Part shown: positions 50,528-58,718 of the stretch, piece after piece
Layout: every line of letters starts with the position of its first letter
How positions within the stretch are numbered: position 1 is the first letter of the stretch
Assembly: GCA_902571135.1 (NCBI GenBank)
Contig: CACGAU010000001.1
Location: 114,683 to 178,682 of the forward strand
Direction of reading: 5' to 3'
DNA: 64,000 nt
Source: an uncultured Pelagibacteraceae bacterium
GTDB taxonomy: Bacteria > Pseudomonadota > Alphaproteobacteria > Pelagibacterales > Pelagibacteraceae
Program-made: the position numbers and the translations under genes
Notes under the pieces: model-generated
What the model saw: only the letters and a program-made list of their open reading frames with translations
Told to the model about the DNA's origin: nothing
Databases searched by the model: none

Positions 50528-51589
50528 TTAAAAACAAACTATGTGATCAATATTAATCGGTCTTTTAATTCCAAACTTTTCGTCAGCTTCATGTTGATGT
50601 TCATGATGGGAATGAACAAATACTGGTATTAATAAATCGCTATTGGTTTTCAAAGTATAAATAAAGTTCGTACCTCTAAATTTTCGATCTACCACTTCTA
50701 GCTTTAGATTACTTTTATCGTCATGCTCAAGGTCCTCCGGTTGTAATAATAATTGCACATTTGAACCTTTCGGATAATGCTTAATAAAATTACCTTTAAT
50801 TGTTCCAAGATCATCATTTTCTAATGAGTTTTCTCCTGTTACTTTTGCTGGAATTAAAATTCCACGATTTAAAAAATTTACTACTTCGACTGAGTTTGGA
50901 AAATGATAAACATTATAAGGATCATCAAACTGTTTAATTTGACCATCTAATATGATTGCACATTTGGTGCCAAGATAAAAAGCTTCGTAAGAGTCATGAG
51001 TAACAATTATCGTTGTAATTTTTAATTTACTTAATATTTTTTTTAATCTTACTTGAATTTCTTCTTTAAAACTTTGATCTACATTAGATAGCGGTTCATC
51101 TAAAAGCAAAAGGTCAGGCTGTGTTAATAGCGATCTTGCAAGTGACGCTCTTTGCGCCTCCCCTGCACTAATTTCATGAGGATATTTTGGTAATATTTTT
51201 TCTATATCAAGAAAATCTATAATATCTTTAAAACTAAGTTTTTTCTTTCTTTTTCCTTTATTTCTCTCAGCACCTAATAAAATATTTTTTTCAACTGTAT
51301 AATGAGGAAATAAACTATTGTCCTGAAAAGCTAAAGATATGTTTCTATCTTCAGGTTCTACATTTTGATCTTTAGACGATAATAATTTTCCGTTTAATTT
51401 TATTGAACCTTTATCAATTTTTTCTAAACCAGCTATAGTTCTAAGTATTGTGGTTTTACCGATTCCAGATGGACCAAGAATACATAAAGTATCTCCTTCA
51501 TTTTCAATCGCAAAAGATGCATTCTTGACTTTAATCTTTCCACCTATAGTGAAATCAACATTTTTAATCTCTAAATAACTATCGCTCAT
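50528..51589 (-). CDS. fbpC: Iron(III) ABC transporter ATP-binding protein
   Basis: A 353-residue ATPase: Walker A GPSGIGKTT (39-47), Q-loop LAFQDNSLFPH, Walker B LLLLDEPLSNVDQ near 160-171, H-loop VTHDSYEAF. The signature motif deviates from LSGGQ: it reads ISAGEAQRASLARSL. The C-terminal ~120 residues form a TOBE-like domain ending in a His-rich stretch (HSHHEHQHEADEKFG), unusual and potentially metal-binding. Overlaps the permease gene by 11 nt. In SAR11 literature the orthologous genes are called sfuABC. Confidence 0.9.
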   Translation of the reverse strand: MSDSYLEIKNVDFTIGGKIKVKNASFAIENEGDTLCILGPSGIGKTTILRTIAGLEKIDKGSIKLNGKLLSSKDQNVEPEDRNISLAFQDNSLFPHYTVEKNILLGAERNKGKRKKKLSFKDIIDFLDIEKILPKYPHEISAGEAQRASLARSLLTQPDLLLLDEPLSNVDQSFKEEIQVRLKKILSKLKITTIIVTHDSYEAFYLGTKCAIILDGQIKQFDDPYNVYHFPNSVEVVNFLNRGILIPAKVTGENSLENDDLGTIKGNFIKHYPKGSNVQLLLQPEDLEHDDKSNLKLEVVDRKFRGTNFIYTLKTNSDLLIPVFVHSHHEHQHEADEKFGIKRPINIDHIVCF

Positions 51590-53208
51590 TTTCCCTCAGT
51601 ATATATTTAGATGTAAGCATTATAAATAGAGTTGCAATCAAAATTAAAAATAATGAAGGAACAGCTGCGGCTTCTAATAAGTCTTCTGAAGCAGATATAT
51701 AAGCTGTAGTTGCAAATGTTTCAAAATTAAAAGGTCTTAAAATCAAAGTGATTGGTAATTCTCTTATTATTTCTAAAGAAATTAGTATTCCAACAAATAA
51801 AAGAGAATTTCTTAAGAAAGGTACATGAATATTCATAAAAGTTTTCTTTTTTGAGTAACCAAGTAAATATGAACTTTCATCGACAGAAATATTTATTTTT
51901 TCATAACCAGATTTTATTCCATTAAAAGCTAAAGAATAGAATCTTACAAAATAAACTAAGATAAGTCCTAGAATAGAACCAATAAACATTTTTTTAATAG
52001 ATAAAAAACCTAGTGCTTTTACAACGTTGTCATCAAACCAAGCAATAAAAGTTATAAATGCCACTGCTAAAATTACTCCTGGAATTGCATAACCAGAAAT
52101 AGATAAAGTAGATAAAGCATTTAAAGTTTTATTTTTAGAAACTCTATTTCCATAATTAGAAATTAAAGAAAAAATTATTAAAACTAAGCTTGATAACAAC
52201 ACCAAGTACAAAGTGTTTAATGTTAAAGTTACTACTGGAATGTCAAAAAGATTTTCAGGAAATTTTAATGTCCAATAAAGCATTTGACTTAGTGGAAATA
52301 AAAAACTTAAGAAAAAAACTACGAAGCAAATTGAGAACGCTAAAAATGCTTTAGTTCCTGATAGTTGAATTTTTTCTTTTTGTTTAAATCCACCTTTAGT
52401 ATTGGCGTGATATCTTGCCTTTTTTCTAGATAAATTTTCCAAAATAAATATTGCAAAAATAAATAAAAGAAGAAAAAAAGATATCCTGTTTGAGAAAGCC
52501 AAGTCATCAAATGTAATCCAAGAATTGTAAATACCCGTTGTTAAAGTATTTATAGAAAAGAAATCAACTGCCCCAAATTCAGCTAAAGTTTCCATCGCAA
52601 CTAAAGAAAGGCCTGCAACAATTGCTGGTCTAGCGGCAGGTAAAATTAATGAATAAAAGGATTTTGCTTTTGAAAATCCTAAATTTCTACCTAAATCAAT
52701 TAAATTTTGAGATTGATACTGAAATGATGCTCTTGAGAGAATGTAAACATAAGCAAATAGTGAAAAAGATAGCGAAAGTACAGCCCCTATTAAACCATCA
52801 AACTTTGGAATACTTTGATTATAATTTGCTTCACCAAACAAATTTTTCAATATCGAATATAAAGTTCCATAATTTTCAAAGAAAGCTGTCAATGAATATG
52901 CGTAAATATACGGAGGTACAGCAAAAGATAATATAAGTGCCCACTTAAAAAAATTACTAAAAGGAAATTTATAAAAAGAAACTAAATAAGCCGTACTGGT
53001 TCCAATTAAAAAAGTTAAAACTAAAACACTAATCAGCAAAACTAGTGAATTAAAAATATATTCAAACAAAAAGGTATCTTTTAGAATTTGATAATAATTT
53101 GATGTATCCTCAAAAAAACTAGTAAATACAGTAACAATTGGTATGGCAACAAAAATTGATACCAATAAGGAACTTAAAAACCAAAAATTAATTTTTTTTT
53201 AAATACAT
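51579..53208 (-). CDS. fbpB: Iron(III) ABC transporter permease (FbpB type); start region interrupted at an A9 run
   Basis: A two-domain permease of about 540 residues with two EAA loops (DLGRNLGFSKAKSFYSLILP and SSYLLGYSKKKTFMNIHVP). The frame is open from a TTG at 53165, but the natural start appears to be the ATG at 53208, preceded by AAAGGG: eight instead of nine A at plus 53192-53200 would give MYLKKINFWFLSSLLVSIFVAIP, a normal first helix. With nine A the ATG frame stops after six codons. Either the run is miscounted, slippage restores the frame, or translation uses TTG. The coordinates include the broken start. Confidence 0.85.
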
Positions 53209-53224
53209 TTTTACCCTTTTGTTC

Positions 53225-53275
53225 AAGCGAACATAATCAATAGTAGGGTAAATAACTATTGAGTTATGTTCACTT
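53225..53275 (-). other. Long stem-loop in the iron operon between small ORF and permease
   Basis: AAG-c-GAACATAA-t-CAATAGT (53225-53244) pairs with ACTATTG-ag-TTATGTTC-a-CTT (53255-53275); up to 18 paired bases with small internal mismatches and a 10-nt loop. There is no U-tract on the operon strand; on the plus strand it ends in five T. Probably an attenuator or RNA-stability element separating highly expressed FbpA from FbpBC. Confidence 0.75.
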
Positions 53276-53283
53276 TTTGAAAA

Positions 53284-53478
53284 TTAACTTTTTAAATCAA
53301 AAACATTCATGATACGATCAATATCATCATTTCCGATCTCAGATAATTTTCTATTATTTATTTTTTTTTTAATTTTTTCACATTGTGACAAACAAGGTTC
53401 ACAAGTTATCTGACCCTCTAGAGAACCACTTTTGCCTGGAGAAATGTCTAAATTAAAATTAAATAAATTCTTTCTCAC
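53284..53478 (-). CDS. Small three-cysteine protein in the iron operon
   Basis: A 64-residue protein lacking a signal peptide, with a CEPCLSQC core (Cys-x2-Cys-x3-Cys) followed by a basic helix. Position 7 nt after the fbpA stop on the same strand. The cysteines could bind iron, zinc or an Fe-S cluster; I do not recognise the family. It may be an iron-responsive accessory or a small regulator. Confidence 0.65.
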   Translation of the reverse strand: MRKNLFNFNLDISPGKSGSLEGQITCEPCLSQCEKIKKKINNRKLSEIGNDDIDRIMNVFDLKS

Positions 53479-53485
53479 TTTTTCC

Positions 53486-54514
53486 TTACTTCCATCCAGC
53501 AGCTGTCATTACCTCTAATGCAGCAGCTTGATTTTTTCCATAGCTTGAAACTTTAGTTGCTAAATCTTGTTTAAAATCTAATCCTAAATTATTCACTACC
53601 AATGGATTTGGAGATACCCCAGCTATCATTGGAAACTCAAAAGTATTATTTGTAAAATGTTCCTGAGCCTCTGGTGATAATAAAAAATCAACAAGAGCTA
53701 TAGCATTTGCTTTATTAGGAGCCCCTTTTACTAAAGCTGCACAACTAATATTCATGTGTGTTCCTCTATCATTTTGATTAGGAAAAAATGCCTTAACTTT
53801 TTTAGCAGCCGCTTGTTGTTCTGCTCCTTTATTACCAGATAGCATTAGTGCCAAGTAATAAGTGTTTGCTACAGCAATATCAGCTTCTCCAGCTGCAACT
53901 GCCATAATTTGAGCTCTGTCGTTTCCTTTTGGTGTTCTTGCCATGTTAGAAACAACTCCTTTAGACCATTCAGCGGCAGCTTTCTTTCCATTATTTTCAA
54001 TTAATGAAGCTACAAGAGATTTGTTATAAATATTGCTTGATTTTCTAATTACTAATCTACCTTCCCATTTTGGATCAGCTAGACCTTCATATGTCAATCC
54101 TGATAATTCAGCACCACTTACTCTTTCTGGTGAGTAGTAAATTATTCTTGCTCTTTTTGCTACTCCTACCCAGTGTGTAGTTCTAAAATTTTTTGGAACA
54201 GAAGATTTAATTGTTGGAGACACCAAACCACTTTGAGTCATTCCTTTAGCCTTAAAAGCTCCACATCTCCCAGCATCAGCAGTGATATAAAGATCAGCAG
54301 AAGAATCGGTGCCTTCTTCGATCATTCTTTTTTCTAATGCACTAGCCTTTCCATTAATCAGGTTTACTTTAATTCCAGTTTTGTTGGTAAATTTGCTATA
54401 AAGCTCATTATCTGCTTTGTAATGTCTTGCATTGAAGATATTTACTTCATTTGCAATCGCAAAAGATGAGACTATTAAAGAAACAAATAAACTTATTATT
54501 GTTACTTTTTTCAT
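53486..54514 (-). CDS. fbpA: Iron(III) ABC transporter substrate-binding protein
   Basis: A 342-residue periplasmic ferric-binding protein. Signal peptide MKKVTIISLFVSLIVSSFAIA, mature start NEVNIFNARHYKADNELYS, close to FutA/SfuA-type proteins in which the His/Tyr of this segment contact iron. The paired tyrosines in VANTYYLALML are the conserved Fe(III) ligands. The upstream Fur-like palindromes and the FbpB/FbpC genes confirm the role. Confidence 0.93.
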   Translation of the reverse strand: MKKVTIISLFVSLIVSSFAIANEVNIFNARHYKADNELYSKFTNKTGIKVNLINGKASALEKRMIEEGTDSSADLYITADAGRCGAFKAKGMTQSGLVSPTIKSSVPKNFRTTHWVGVAKRARIIYYSPERVSGAELSGLTYEGLADPKWEGRLVIRKSSNIYNKSLVASLIENNGKKAAAEWSKGVVSNMARTPKGNDRAQIMAVAAGEADIAVANTYYLALMLSGNKGAEQQAAAKKVKAFFPNQNDRGTHMNISCAALVKGAPNKANAIALVDFLLSPEAQEHFTNNTFEFPMIAGVSPNPLVVNNLGLDFKQDLATKVSSYGKNQAAALEVMTAAGWK

Positions 54515-54548
54515 TGTATCCTTTTCTTTACCCTAGTTATTTTGCGAA

Positions 54549-54585
54549 TGAGAATTATTCTCAATGCGAATGATTATCAATCGCA
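54549..54585 (-). promoter_or_regulatory. Two adjacent Fur-like palindromes upstream of fbpA
   Basis: TGAGAATTATTCTCA (54549-54563) is a perfect 7-1-7 palindrome; TGCGAATGATTATCAATCGCA (54565-54585) is a near-perfect 21-bp palindrome containing GAT-T-ATC. They lie 35-71 nt upstream of the fbpA start, where a promoter would be, and closely resemble Fur boxes (GATAAT repeats). Iron-replete repression of fbpA-BC is the natural inference. Confidence 0.78.
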
Positions 54586-54637
54586 TATTTTGTCGCAGAA
54601 TACAAGGACTATTTGATATTATTTATAGAGGGTATTT

Positions 54638-55525
54638 TTATTTCCAGTCGCCAATTTTACTGAATAAGAAATTTCTGAAAGCTTGAACTCTAGCTGTGTT
54701 TTTTAAGGATTGCGGGTACACAAAGTGTGCCTCTGTTATAGGTCCTTCTACTTTTGGAAGTACTTTAATTACGTTATTAGAATTTGATACTAAATATTCT
54801 GGAAGTGCTGCTAATCCCACACCTGACTCAACTGCTAACAATAATCCCATTACACTATTTACTTTCATTATTGTTTTTCTTTTCTTTCCATCATGCATTC
54901 CAATTTTTAAAGCCCAATCTGGATTATAAACTGGAGAAGGTGCACCTTTTCCAAAAGAAATGAATTTATGTTTATTTAAGTCACCTATTGTTTTTGGCAT
55001 TCCATTTTTTTCTAAGTACTTGTTTGATCCATAAATATAGTACTTAATATCAACTAATTTTTTCTGAATATAATTAAGCTGTTTTGGTCTTCTCATGAAA
55101 ATTCCAATATCAGCTTGTCGGGTGCTTAAATCTAGTTCTTTATCATCAAAAACTAGCTCAATTTCAATCTCTGGATTAAGCCGCATAAATTCTTGAATTC
55201 TTGGTGTTAACCAGTGAGTTCCAAAACTTCTTACAGTTGTAATTGTTAATTTACCTGTTGGTTTATTTTTTTGATCCCCTAATGAAGTTTCTACCTCTTT
55301 TAGTTTGCTAATTACTTCATGAGCTGTTTTAAATACATATTCACCGTTTTCTGTAAGCGTTAAACCTCTTGCGTGTCTTTCAAACAGTTGTACTTTTAAA
55401 TCTTGTTCTAATGATTGAATTTGTCTGCTAATTGCTGATTGACTAAGATTTAAGTTAACAGTAGCATTTGTAAAACTTCCAGCCTCAGCTACTGCATGAA
55501 AAATTTTTAATTTGTCCCAATCCAT
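54638..55525 (-). CDS. LysR-family transcriptional regulator
   Basis: A 295-residue regulator. Winged helix-turn-helix in residues 1-60 (KLKIFHAVAEAGSFTNATVNLNLSQSAISRQIQSLEQDLKVQLFERHARGLTLT), then the type 2 periplasmic-binding-like effector domain. Downstream of acuI with 1-nt overlap of start and stop, so they are cotranscribed; it may regulate acrylate/DMSP metabolism. Effector unknown. Confidence 0.92.
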   Translation of the reverse strand: MDWDKLKIFHAVAEAGSFTNATVNLNLSQSAISRQIQSLEQDLKVQLFERHARGLTLTENGEYVFKTAHEVISKLKEVETSLGDQKNKPTGKLTITTVRSFGTHWLTPRIQEFMRLNPEIEIELVFDDKELDLSTRQADIGIFMRRPKQLNYIQKKLVDIKYYIYGSNKYLEKNGMPKTIGDLNKHKFISFGKGAPSPVYNPDWALKIGMHDGKKRKTIMKVNSVMGLLLAVESGVGLAALPEYLVSNSNNVIKVLPKVEGPITEAHFVYPQSLKNTARVQAFRNFLFSKIGDWK

Positions 55526-56526
55526 TATTTATTTAGATCAACTAATACTCTTCCTGCAATTTCGCCTTTTAAAATTTTTGGAAAAGTTTCAACTAATTCC
55601 TCCAAACTAACAGTTAAAACTGACTTTTCAATCAAATCAAAATCTATTAATTTTGAAGCTTCCGCCCAAATAAACTCTCTTCTTTTAATACTACAATTAG
55701 CAGAGTCCATTCCCCAAACTTTAATACCTCTTAACATAAAAGGAAGTAAATTTGTATTAAGCTCATTGCTGTTTGCATTTCCACAAACTGCAATTATTCC
55801 ATTTGATTTTGTTTGAGCAATTGCATTTGCTAAAATTTTTCCACCAACAGTATCAACTACACCATCCCACAAACCTTTGTCTATTGGTCTTGGGTCTTTA
55901 TCAAATTCAGCCCTATTTATAATGTTTTTAGCTCCTAATGATTTTAAATAATCTGATTTAGAATCTTTTCCAGTTACTGCAGTTACATTATATCCTAATT
56001 TTGTTAAAGCCATCACAGCTACACTACCAACTCCACCTGTAGCGCCAGTTACCAAAACATCAGTAACTTTTTCTCCTAACAAAATACTTTCTCTTGCTTG
56101 AATAGCAAAAGCACTCATTAAAGAAGTTAAACCTGCTGTTCCTAAAATCATTGCTTGTTTACTTGTCAAGCTATCTGGTTTTTTAACTAAAAAATCTCCA
56201 CTTACTTTTGCAATTTGTGAAAACCCTCCAAAAAAAACTTCCCCTACTCTAAATCCAGTAAGTATTACTTCGTCACCTTCTTTAAATTTAGGATTATCAC
56301 TTCCAATAACTTTTCCTGAAAAATCAATTCCTGGAATATGAGGATATTCTTTAACTAATCTTCCTCCATTTTTTAGAATCATTCCATCTTTAAAATTTAA
56401 ATCTGAATATTCTACTTTTACTGTTACATCCCCATGTTTTAAAAAACTTTTATCTAAAAATTTTACTTCTCGCGAAAAATTTTCGCCTTCTTGGTTAAGG
56501 ACTATTGCTTTGAATTGATCGGACAC
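55525..56526 (-). CDS. acuI: Acrylyl-CoA reductase (NADPH), AcuI
   Basis: A 333-residue MDR-family (YhdH/AcuI) reductase with VKVEYSDLNFKDGMILKNGGRLVKEYPHIPGIDFSG at the N-terminus and the nucleotide motif TGATGGVGSVAV. It converts acrylyl-CoA to propionyl-CoA with NADPH, detoxifying acrylate from DMSP cleavage. The end ILKGEIAGRVLVDL is conserved in AcuI. One base separates it from folE. Confidence 0.9.
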   Translation of the reverse strand: MSDQFKAIVLNQEGENFSREVKFLDKSFLKHGDVTVKVEYSDLNFKDGMILKNGGRLVKEYPHIPGIDFSGKVIGSDNPKFKEGDEVILTGFRVGEVFFGGFSQIAKVSGDFLVKKPDSLTSKQAMILGTAGLTSLMSAFAIQARESILLGEKVTDVLVTGATGGVGSVAVMALTKLGYNVTAVTGKDSKSDYLKSLGAKNIINRAEFDKDPRPIDKGLWDGVVDTVGGKILANAIAQTKSNGIIAVCGNANSNELNTNLLPFMLRGIKVWGMDSANCSIKRREFIWAEASKLIDFDLIEKSVLTVSLEELVETFPKILKGEIAGRVLVDLNK

Positions 56527-56527
56527 T

Positions 56528-57148
56528 TTAATCTTTTAACGTAGTGCTGATAAATCGTAAATATCTATTTTGATAACTTAGATCTTCTTTAAATTGGCCT
56601 AAGTAAAAATTAGTTACTGTTGTTGCTTGTTCTTTTTTAATACCTCTCATAGTCATACACTGATGAGTTGAATCTATTGTAACAGCTACACCTTTTGCAT
56701 CTAAAGCTTCCATTAAAGTATTTGCTATCTGAACTGTTAATCTTTCTTGCGTTTGTAATCTCTTTGAAAATATTTCAACTACTCTTGCAATTTTGCTTAA
56801 TCCTACAACTCTTTCATTAGGTATGTACGCAACATGAGCTTTTCCTATAATTGGAGCCATGTGATGTTCGCAGTGACTTTGTACTGAAATATTTTTTTGA
56901 ACAACCATATCGCTGTAACCTTCAACATCACCGAAAGTTTTATCTAATACTTTTTTTGCATCCTCATTGTAACCTTGAAAATATTCTTTGAATGCTTTTA
57001 CAACTCTTTTAGGAGTCTCTAACAACCCTTCTCTTTTAGGATCTTCACCCATCCAAGATAAAATGGTTCTGATAGCCTCTTCAGCTTCTTTATCTGAGAC
57101 TTTTTTTGTATCTATATTTTTGTCATCTGAGTCTTTTACTAATTTCAT
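56528..57148 (-). CDS. folE: GTP cyclohydrolase I
   Basis: A 206-residue enzyme making dihydroneopterin triphosphate for folate. Zinc ligands: Cys93 and His96 in SVQSHCEHHMAPI and Cys in STHQCMTMRG. The core GLLETPKRVVKAFKEYF and VVGLSKIARVVEIFSKRLQTQERLT is typical. Divergent from hisI across 57 nt. Confidence 0.95.
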   Translation of the reverse strand: MKLVKDSDDKNIDTKKVSDKEAEEAIRTILSWMGEDPKREGLLETPKRVVKAFKEYFQGYNEDAKKVLDKTFGDVEGYSDMVVQKNISVQSHCEHHMAPIIGKAHVAYIPNERVVGLSKIARVVEIFSKRLQTQERLTVQIANTLMEALDAKGVAVTIDSTHQCMTMRGIKKEQATTVTNFYLGQFKEDLSYQNRYLRFISTTLKD

Positions 57149-57205
57149 AGCGCCTTTTTATACAGTAATTACCTTAATTTAAAAATATTTAATATATTTA
57201 GATAT

Positions 57206-57694
57206 GTGCTACATAATCACCTCTTATGTTCAAAAAAAAGAGAAAATATCTACGATATTGAAGAAGGAAATCTTCTATCGCCAAAATTTGATAACGATGG
57301 TTTAATCCCAGTCATTACTATGTGTTCAAAAACAAAGGATATTTTAATGCATGGATATATGAATGTAGAAGCTCTTAAAAAGACGATTGAAACTAAAGAG
57401 GCACACTATTTTAGTAGATCGAGAAAAGCTATCTGGCATAAAGGTAAAACAAGTGGTTTTACACAAAAAGTTACTGAAATAAGAATTGATGATGATCAAG
57501 ACTCGATATGGTTAACAGTTGATATTGGTGATGGAGCCAGTTGTCATGTTGGTTATAGATCGTGTTTTTATAGATCAATTCCTATGGGACCAATAGAAAA
57601 TGGAAGAAAAATTGAAATGGAATTTCTTGAAAAAGAAAAAAAATTTGATCCTGAAGAAGTTTATAAAGGTCAACCAAATCCAACAAAAATTTAA
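57206..57694 (+). CDS. hisI: Phosphoribosyl-AMP cyclohydrolase; start uncertain at an A8 run
   Basis: Histidine biosynthesis enzyme. Landmarks: LMHGYMNVEALKKTIETKEAHYFSRSRKAIWHKGKTSG, Asp-rich metal site RIDDDQDSIWLTVD, and zinc cysteines GASCHVGYRSCFYR. The frame is open from a GTG at 57206 (162 residues), giving an odd LHNHLLCS start. An ATG at 57226 lies one base out of frame across an A8 run (57232-57239); seven A would give MFKKRENIYDIEEGN, which looks more natural. No convincing ribosome binding site for either. Standalone HisI, not a HisIE fusion. Confidence 0.9.
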   Translation: MLHNHLLCSKKRENIYDIEEGNLLSPKFDNDGLIPVITMCSKTKDILMHGYMNVEALKKTIETKEAHYFSRSRKAIWHKGKTSGFTQKVTEIRIDDDQDSIWLTVDIGDGASCHVGYRSCFYRSIPMGPIENGRKIEMEFLEKEKKFDPEEVYKGQPNPTKI

Positions 57695-57696
57695 AA

Positions 57697-58338
57697 GTGG
57701 AAGATACTCAAATTAATATATTTAAACCTTTTGGCCCACCAATAGCAAAGGTAAAAATACCTAAAAAAATTTTAGACGAATTAAATAATTATATTGATCA
57801 AATTATAATTGATAAAGAAAAATCAAAAAATCTTGATTGGGGAAAAAAATTAATTGGAGATGTAACTCAAGAATTTAAATTGGAAAAGAATTTTGCAACT
57901 GAAATTGGGTGGGTAGATTTTTTAGCGAGATGTTCTGCTCAATATGTTGGAGCTATTACAAGTAAAAAAGTTAAAAAATTTGGATTACTTGAGTCCTGGG
58001 TAGTAAGACAATTTGAAAATGAATATAACCCAGTTCATTTTCATAATGGACATATTTCAGGAGCAGGTTTTTTAAAATTGCCAAAATCTTTTGGAAATTT
58101 TAAACAAAAAGATGAAAAAAAAGAAAAACCATATCATGGTGGAACATTAAACTTAGTTCATGGTCAAAGGTCTTTCTTGTCTCAATCAATTTTTACAATC
58201 ATACCAGAAGTTGGAGATTTTTATTTTTTTCCTCACTACTTAATGCATACTGTTTATCCTTTTAAAGGAACATCTGAAGAAAGAAGATCAATATCATTTA
58301 ATGCAATGATAGACTTAGAAATATTTAATGTGATATAA
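57697..58338 (+). CDS. 2OG-Fe(II) oxygenase-like protein (TIGR02466 type)
   Basis: A 213-residue protein starting at GTG 2 nt after hisI. Double-stranded beta-helix markers: NPVHFHNGHISGAGFLKLP, FYFFPHYLMHTVYPFKGTSEERRSISFN with the distal His and the Arg for 2OG. This matches the putative 2OG-Fe(II) oxygenase family of short proteins in marine bacteria and phages. Substrate unknown. Confidence 0.8.
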   Translation: MEDTQINIFKPFGPPIAKVKIPKKILDELNNYIDQIIIDKEKSKNLDWGKKLIGDVTQEFKLEKNFATEIGWVDFLARCSAQYVGAITSKKVKKFGLLESWVVRQFENEYNPVHFHNGHISGAGFLKLPKSFGNFKQKDEKKEKPYHGGTLNLVHGQRSFLSQSIFTIIPEVGDFYFFPHYLMHTVYPFKGTSEERRSISFNAMIDLEIFNVI

Positions 58339-58343
58339 ACTCT

Positions 58344-58718
58344 ATGATTGAAAAACAAAAAAATGTTTTAGGTGAAAATTTAGAGGAATGCTCAAATAAT
58401 CCTCTAACAGGTTGGTTTCGTGATGGTTGTTGCAACACCGATGAAAACGATCACGGTGTCCATACTGTTTGCGCAAAAGTAACAACAGAGTTTTTAGAAT
58501 GGTTAAAGGAAGCAGGTAATGATTTAATTACTCCCCATCCAGAATTTGGATTTCCAGGGTTAAAAGATGGTGATGGTTGGTGTGTGTGTGCAAGCTGGTA
58601 CGCAAAAGCTGTAGATGCAGGTAAAGGTTGTCCAATATTTCTAAAAAAAACTCATAAAAATACTTTAAAACATCTTCCTATAGAAACTTTGAAGAAGTTT
58701 GCGATAGACTTATCTTAA
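58344..58718 (+). CDS. DUF2237 family protein
   Basis: A 124-residue protein matching DUF2237: NPLTGWFRDGCCNTDENDHGVHTVCAKVTTEFLEWLKEAGNDL, then DGDGWCVCASWYAKA. The conserved cysteine pairs suggest metal or redox function; none is established. It ends immediately next to the convergent ETF-QO stop. Confidence 0.88.
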   Translation: MIEKQKNVLGENLEECSNNPLTGWFRDGCCNTDENDHGVHTVCAKVTTEFLEWLKEAGNDLITPHPEFGFPGLKDGDGWCVCASWYAKAVDAGKGCPIFLKKTHKNTLKHLPIETLKKFAIDLS

